A DNA stretch of 64,000 nucleotides from Apostichopus japonicus (lineage: Eukaryota > Echinodermata > Holothuroidea > Aspidochirotida > Stichopodidae), in NCBI RefSeq assembly GCF_037975245.1, contig NC_092577.1:35394898-35458897 (forward strand). Reading direction: 5' to 3'. This document shows, piece after piece, positions 58,201 through 64,000 of the stretch; the stretch's first letter is position 1, and every line of letters begins with the position of its first letter. A program made the position numbers and the translations under genes. The notes under the pieces were generated by a model that worked only from the letters and a program-made list of their open reading frames with translations, had not been told where the DNA came from and made no database searches.

Positions 58201-61200
58201 ATTTCTATATTTTTTGGGCCGTGCTGATAGATAGCCCACTGTTCACACTTGTAAATGTGTTTTTCTTTATCCCAGATTACGGTAATGTAAAGTTTAAAGG
58301 CAATAGTTAACGTATGAGATAATTATGAACAATTATAATTCAAATCATTAGTTATCAGTTATTATAAGCAAAACTTAAAGAAACACAATCTCCCCGGTTT
58401 CCTTATTATAATTTGCTGCTTGCTGTAAAGTGGCATGGAGTTATAGGTTCAAATGACAAACTTTTACATGGAAGCAAGGAAACGGAACTGCAAGATGTTT
58501 TATGATGCCATTTATTTTTATTCCTAAACAAGGGCAGGGATGTGCTCAGGAATATTTGAGTGCCAGGCAGATTGTGCGGTAGTGTGATCCACACCCTGGG
58601 AGAGGGATCCCATGGGTGGGGTACCCCCTCCCCACTGGACAAATTTTGCACATGAAGTATGCTTAGGTGGTGCTATTTTTCCTATTCTGTGCCATGTATT
58701 CTCCCAGATTTTGGTTATGGTAAAATTTGTTAAATTATTAAAAAAAAGTGCCAGGCGGAAGTTTAAAATACTGTTTGTTCTGGGTGGCATTCCGCCCGGT
58801 GCCGCCCATTGTGAGCACATCCCTGCAAGGGGTATAACTGATCACCAGTGAAGGGCAGTGCTTATCAAGGTGGGATGTGAGGAGAGGCCCAGGAGTAGGT
58901 GTGGTGGAGGGAGGGGCAGTAGGTAGCTGATATTTGTACTCACTTTACAACATATGCTGATACTATGAAGGCCAAATAAAAGGCGGCAAATTTTATGCGG
59001 TCATCCATCTCCTCCTGTGGACAAAACAGGACAGGAAAGAGAAAATTAATCTTGTATGAAAAACAAAAGAAATGACTTTCACACTCGCAATAATCGTTTG
59101 AAGAATAACAAATTCCTAATCTCACTAATCCTATTAAGAAGGTCAAATCTTGATCAAGCTTCTTAATCTTCACCATTCAAGATCAAAAAGGAAAAGAATG
59201 GTTAACTGCACTATGTTTTATTACAGTTATCCCTGAATTTTTAATCCTCGTAGCTGGTTTATTCACTCAAAGATAGCTATATAGTACAACTGTACTTACA
59301 TTAAATCCCTGTAGCTGTGTATTCATTTAAAGATAGCTATATAGTATAGTGTTGTGCTTTAATTTACTCCCTGTAGCTGTGTATTCAATTTACAGGTACA
59401 GCTATAAAGAAGGGTTGTACATTACTTAAACCCAATAGCTGTGTATTCACTGAAAAACAGAGCTATAAAGTAGAGTATTTTGAAATAAGCTGTGGTGTCA
59501 CTTGGCCTTTTAATTTCAGACCTGTAGGTTGTGATATTCGGTTACAGTATATAAAACATCTAAATTTCAATGGCACAACATTGACGTTTTGCCAATCTTA
59601 CCCGTTTGATCTTTTGGAAGTAAAGTTCAGGAAAAGAATGAAGCCAATATGCAATCTGTAGAGAAATTGGAAAACAAATTAATTTAAAAGTAGTAACTGA
59701 AAGTTGCCAAGAAAGAAAATCAGAAACAAAAGAATAGTAGCGACTGAAAGTCGCAAGAAAAAATGTAACATTGTTAAATTTAGGACACGTCCACAACTCT
59801 AGGTCAGCTGGGTATTCTGCAACTAGTGACTTGCGTTTGATTATGCCGAAAGTAAACAGACCGACACGGAACGAAATTGATACCTTTCCAACTAATAGCC
59901 CCACCGGTACTTAGGGTCCACCTGTAGGCAGAATGCCAGACATTTATAACATCATCGTCCAAGTTAGCCAAGGACATTAAAAAAAACTGGTGACTAGCGC
60001 TGAACTTTGTCCTTATATGTTAGTCATTTACTGGGTGACAAAAATTGTTTGTCAATAATCAAGTATGAAATAATGTTGAGTGCTGTATGTGAAGAGAGTC
60101 AATATTTATATTGAAAAAAATCTTTCAGTTAGTACAGTGTCTCTCTTGAGCTGTTAAACATCCATACTAGGTAAAATGATAGAGGGCCTCGCCTCCATTG
60201 TGAAATACATCTGGTTGACAAGATTTAATTACAATTATTTCTCAGGATGTATAATTTGTGGAATACCTTTTGTCCCAAAATGCATATTAGGTTGGGTTGA
60301 GTTGAGGGGGAGAGGGGGGAGTAGAGGGGTAGGGGTTGCTGGCACCTGGACTCACCTGAGTTATGAAGTAGAACTTAAGTCTAAACGAGAGCAGGGCATG
60401 AGGATAGCCATCCCAGAGGTGAGATAAATTGTTTAAATATCCTTCCTGGGGTAAAAAGAGGAAAGTAAAATGCAAATATTAGAATGTAAAGTTCTATTCT
60501 TTATACACCACTAACAGCTTAGGCAGAATTATTATGAAACTATTGACTGAAATTTAAACAACCGCCAATATTCAAGGCACTGCTAGAGACCCCCACTCAC
60601 AACTGAGAGATAAACTTTGATTTTAGGGAACCAGCTAGCTACTATCAATGCTAGGAGATGAGGCATGTCATTATAACAAACAGGATATACTATGATGGTG
60701 GATAAATTAGAAATTGATACTGTAGTACTTAACACAATGAACAAAATTTTTTGGTACTTATCATAAAATTAGAAAGTTGGAAAATGGAAAGACATTTCAA
60801 TTTAGCTATGTCAACATTTAACAGGAAATAGGTTTGGAAAATTGGCCATTTGGCAGCGACCTGTGACTCCTGAAAATATCAACAAAAGTATTGGCTAACA
60901 GTTCAACAAAAGAGTGTGTCAACTGCTAAACTGAGGGATGTTGATGTGTTCCCCCCCCAGATGTCATCACCCTTAGGGAAAATTTTGTCCATAAATCCTT
61001 TCCTGACAAGGAGAACTCAAAATTTACTTCCTGAAACATAATTTGAGAACCTGCAGTTGTGTTGGTTAATTCATAAAACTGCCATTATCAGGGAATAATG
61101 CTCTAAAGGCTTTTTTTTTTCCCTCACAGAAAAATATTTTTCCTATGCATAAAACTGCTATACATCTTTGCACTTTCCCATGGATTGCTTTATAAAGTCA

Positions 61201-62814
61201 TATTTGATTGCACCCCAAGGTGGGTATCACATTATTTGTTTTAATGTTAGTTGATGCAAGTAGGAGGTGGGGGAGGGGGGGGGGGGAGTTGATGGTGCGA
61301 ATGACTTACCTTGATCATAATATCCACGGCCCACAGTATAGAGAAGATGTAAAATACGATTAGTTGTCCCGACTCGTTGAATTTGGAATGTTTGGTTTTG
61401 GAGAGATGTAGTTTCCTGTTCAGTTTCTGTTGGGTTCAATAAAATGGAAAGAGGTGGTACCGTAGGTTAGGAATACTGGTCTACAAAAGGCTACGGTTAA
61501 CGCGATATTCTGGTGGCGGGAGAACAAATTGTGTTCAAACTAGTAGATGAAATAACAGAATTTCAATATCTTCTCCATAACTCAAGAAATGGTCGGTTTA
61601 ATGCATCCTAAAACCTTACCTTTAATCCTGTGGGGTGGGGTTGGGTGTAAAGATGGCTGAAAAGTGCGATTAGGGGATATTTTAGTGGTCAGAACATCAT
61701 ATGGCTTTAAAATGTTAGCTAAGCACTGGTACCTAATTGGATGAACAGCAAGGTAGAGAAGGAGAATTGATGAATTTTGGATTTCAAACTTTGAAAAGTA
61801 ACAAAACTGTGTGACTTACATCGAGCAAATACTCCTGCACCACTGCATGGAGCACGACAGCGATCAGTAGGTAGAAAAAGACAGAACAGATATCTTTAGG
61901 TCCGCTATGGTATGATGTCACCTCTTCCACATCTTCATCTGCTGTGATAGACAAAATTGCAAAGATTATGAAGACAATAACCATTCGATCATTATTTTAT
62001 ATGTATATGTCTATATATATATATATTTGTAGGTTTTAATAAGAGTTGAATCACCATTTAACAATCACTCTCAAAGTTAACTGTATTTTCCTTCGCTGAA
62101 AGGTCTTAGCCGACAGTCAAATTAAACTCCACTGGTTTGACGGCTTTCCTATTAAATGTAGATTCCTTTTTGGTTTACAGAAAGGGAAACCTATTGAGTA
62201 ACTATTACTGACCGAAAATTTGAGGGGGACAGCTATATAACGCGGAACGCAAAGTCGGTAACGGTTAGATCCGTCCAACACAGCAGCATCCAGAAATGTT
62301 TCATTCAAAGACAAGGTGAATTAATCGGGTCACACATCAGGAGTTCATGCATGCCAAGTTCTTCAAACATGACACTTCACACTCATAGCTTTGATTATAA
62401 ATGCTACCCAAAAAATAATACTAAATACATGACACCAAAATGTTGGAATGGATTTATAGAACTCTTTTGTCATGGAAAAGCAGTAGACAAATATTTGTAA
62501 AACTTTCAACAAATATATTACTTAACAGGCCAGGATGAAGTCACTCACTCTACTCTTGCCAGATACAATAATAGCCTATTACCAAAAAAAAAAAAAAAAA
62601 GTACATATGGCATTCTCTGCATTATCATTTGCTATAGCCACGAGCATTCAACCAAATTATTCAGAGAACTTTTTTCTTAGGTCTTTTTAGTTCAGGGTTG
62701 GCATGATCTGAATTCATTAGGCTTACCCTCTTCCGATGTATCTCCTTCAGTTGACACATTTGTGGTCACATTATACTGCATAGTAACAAACACAGATGAT
62801 AATGGACTGGTGAC
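55266..62814 (-). CDS. TRAM1: TRAM1 (translocating chain-associated membrane protein), 5' end beyond the window
   Basis: Ten exons are joined in phase: 62814-62727, 61941-61820, 61426-61310, 60445-60356, 59655-59602, 59014-58944, 58047-57937, 56723-56580, 56152-55974 and 55336-55266, giving 348 residues after a missing N-terminus of roughly 45 (human 374 in all). Diagnostic matches are FVTMQYNVT, HAVVQEYLLD, HLSKTKHSKFNESGQL, IAYWLHSFPELYFQKIK, VLHYLAEMTFHLARILYFS and a Lys-rich tail ending RTRSKGKKK. TRAM1 is an ER membrane protein beside the Sec61 channel that helps nascent chains enter the membrane; it carries a TLC-type helical domain. Every intron has GT/AG ends and the frame is intact. 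Intron 7 (between the exons at 57937 and 56723) is occupied by an 18-bp minisatellite. Confidence 0.95.
55380..55406. repeat. Poly-A tract in the last TRAM1 intron
   Basis: A run of about 25 A. A weak tRNA-SINE-like head (GAAGTGGTTAGTG and CTGGTTCAGAACC) lies downstream at 55556-55610 but is too decayed to call. Confidence 0.7.
55765..55965. repeat. ~15-bp C-rich minisatellite
   Basis: CCCCTCCCCATCCTTA-type units in about 14 copies, ending 10 bp from the donor of the TRAM1 exon at 55974, so the repeat starts right at the beginning of that intron as transcribed. Confidence 0.93.
57065..57850. repeat. 18-bp minisatellite with higher-order pattern in TRAM1 intron 7
   Basis: Units GTTATATATGTTGTCCAT (18 bp) with a variant containing GTTGTATGTATTGTCCATGT inserted at irregular intervals, about 40 units in all. 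Frames on both strands (up to 209 codons, Met-Asp-Asn-Ile-Tyr-Asn repeats) are repeat artefacts. Confidence 0.95.
58535..58825. mobile_element. hAT-type MITE in TRAM1 intron 6, 291 bp
   Basis: Termini CAGGGATGTGCTCA and TGAGCACATCCCTG are perfect inverted repeats. Flanks AACAAGGG and CAAGGGGT share CAAGGG(G), a slightly offset or decayed 8-bp duplication. Internal GTGCCAGGC repeats occur near both ends. Confidence 0.85.
59225..59480. repeat. ~75-85-bp diverged tandem repeat in TRAM1 intron 5
   Basis: Four copies of TAGCTGTGTATTCA..AGCTATA.AGTA, each with distinct changes. Confidence 0.8.
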
Positions 62815-64000
62815 CTATTAGGTTAAAAAAAGCAAGTTCCAAATTAATAATACTAAACACTCTCCTCCTCAAGTGTAAGTCATCCATCCCATACTTATTA
62901 TTTGCCTCCACTAGCAAGCAAACAAATTTACTTTAATAGATGCTAACAACCATGTTCAAGGAAATAAAATGAAAGTGTTGTTCATAGATTATCACATATT
63001 AATAAAAACATGGTATATTTTTACTCTACCCTTTAGAAGGGAGCAAATATAGAAATCTGATCTGATCTTTACTAAATATATATTAATATATTCTGTATTA
63101 ATAAGCCATAACAAAATATGATCATACTAATTAGAAAGCCTATAACTGTTTCTCACTCATGCTTTCAATTTTACCACTCAATCACTGGTGCTGATTTTAC
63201 CCTTTTAGCTACTGAGGAGTCCTTAATGGTTGGAAATGATACTTTTATGGAACATTATAGACACTTGAACTTAGCAATTCTTCACTGCAGACCTAGTTTG
63301 TGGCATAGAAAATTTGCTTACCAGTCAAAACGTCCCTTTACCGGGGACGTTTTGACTCACGGGGACGTTTTGACTGCGGGGACGTTTTGGTAAAAAGCGG
63401 GGACGTTTTGGTCTTAAAAAAGCGGGGACGTTTTGGTAAAGGGACGTTTTGACTGGATACCGAAAATTTAAGCAAGGTTGCAACATGGTATAAATATGTT
63501 TATCTGTAATTCAACTATTACATTTTGAGGAAAATCGAAAATGTCCTGATTGCCTTATACCTCAAACATGATCCAGCACCCCCCCCCCCCCCTTCCATCC
63601 AAAGAAAAAAGGAATGCCACGACCAAGAAGGGATTGTCAGTTTCACAGTTTAGACTAGAGGTGACATTGAATAATGTTGTGAATTTTTTAGGCATTTTAT
63701 CAACAGTTAGGCTGGCAGCTTTGCAGTAAACATCATCTAAACTTATAACTTAAATTGAGCAGTATGGCCTAGCCTAGCTCATACAGTGAAGGCTTAGCCT
63801 AACATTAGAGTAGACCTAGGAAAGATAGGCTAGGCGACTGGTCTATGCTAACCCGAAGACAGGGTTAGGTAAGCGTATCGTTAGGCCATTTCTGTACGTA
63901 TGTAACACCTGGTAGAATTCATTCAAAGCAGATGAAAAAGAAGGTCTGTCTCACTCTGAGTTTGACAGCTCCCAGGGCTAGGGCCCGAGGTTAGGCTTTA
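62815..64000. other. TRAM1 upstream intron (rightmost part of the window)
   Basis: The exon encoding the TRAM1 N-terminus was looked for on the minus strand and not found, so it presumably lies past 64000. A short inverted-repeat element sits at 63321-63456 and a C12 run at about 63580. Nothing else was recognised. Confidence 0.5.
63321..63456. mobile_element. 136-bp micro-MITE made of GGGGACGTTTTG repeats
   Basis: Ends CCAGTCAAAACGTCCCTTTA and its complement TAAAGGGACGTTTTGACTGG are perfect inverted repeats. The interior is four further copies of GGGGACGTTTTG in one orientation, with spacers GACTCAC, GACTGC, GTAAAAAGC and GTCTTAAAAAAGC. No target duplication longer than TA is evident. Confidence 0.82.

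Overview
This is a metazoan nuclear window: introns with GT/AG borders, tRNA- and snRNA-headed SINEs, CR1/L2-like and RTE-like LINE remnants, many hAT-type MITEs, and long (TA)n and minisatellite tracts. It is AT-rich, and the gene set (histamine N-methyltransferase-like pair, SWEET, TMEM241, TRAM1, intronless rhodopsin-class GPCR) fits an invertebrate deuterostome. An echinoderm, perhaps a sea cucumber, is my best guess, but it is a guess from style and not a proof.

Layout. 0.85-2.2 kb: single-exon class A GPCR on the minus strand. 2.2-7.9 kb: repeats, including two copies of a SINE that begins with the 5' end of U2 snRNA, a LINE fragment, a (TA)n tract and a 36-bp minisatellite. 7.9-16.8 kb: two tandem three-exon genes like histamine N-methyltransferase, both minus, separated by an L2-like LINE into which a hAT MITE has jumped. 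16.8-25.5 kb: gene-poor, with a perfect 66-bp palindrome, a 5'-truncated LINE with a long open RT frame, and a TTAA-flanked MITE. 25.5-36.2 kb: TMEM241 (ten exons, minus), whose introns hold a 2.2-kb PIF/Harbinger-like element, two hAT MITEs, two tRNA-derived SINEs and a tandem array that has copied a splice donor. 38.3-45.3 kb: a complete six-exon SWEET sugar transporter (SLC50A1 type), plus, head to head with TMEM241. 47.6-50.6 kb: a 3-kb nested hAT element stuffed with GGTCA repeats. 55.3-62.8 kb: ten exons of TRAM1, minus, with its first exon(s) beyond the right edge.

The genes do not form a pathway. TMEM241 and SLC50A1 both have 7-10 membrane-segment, Golgi-linked carrier folds and share a roughly 2.2-kb divergent promoter interval, which is the only arrangement that suggests possible co-regulation. 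The two HNMT-like genes are a local duplication. All exon joins below were worked out by hand from splice sites, reading phase and similarity to human proteins recalled from memory; none has been checked against transcripts. No retrovirus, LTR element or Polinton was recognised.
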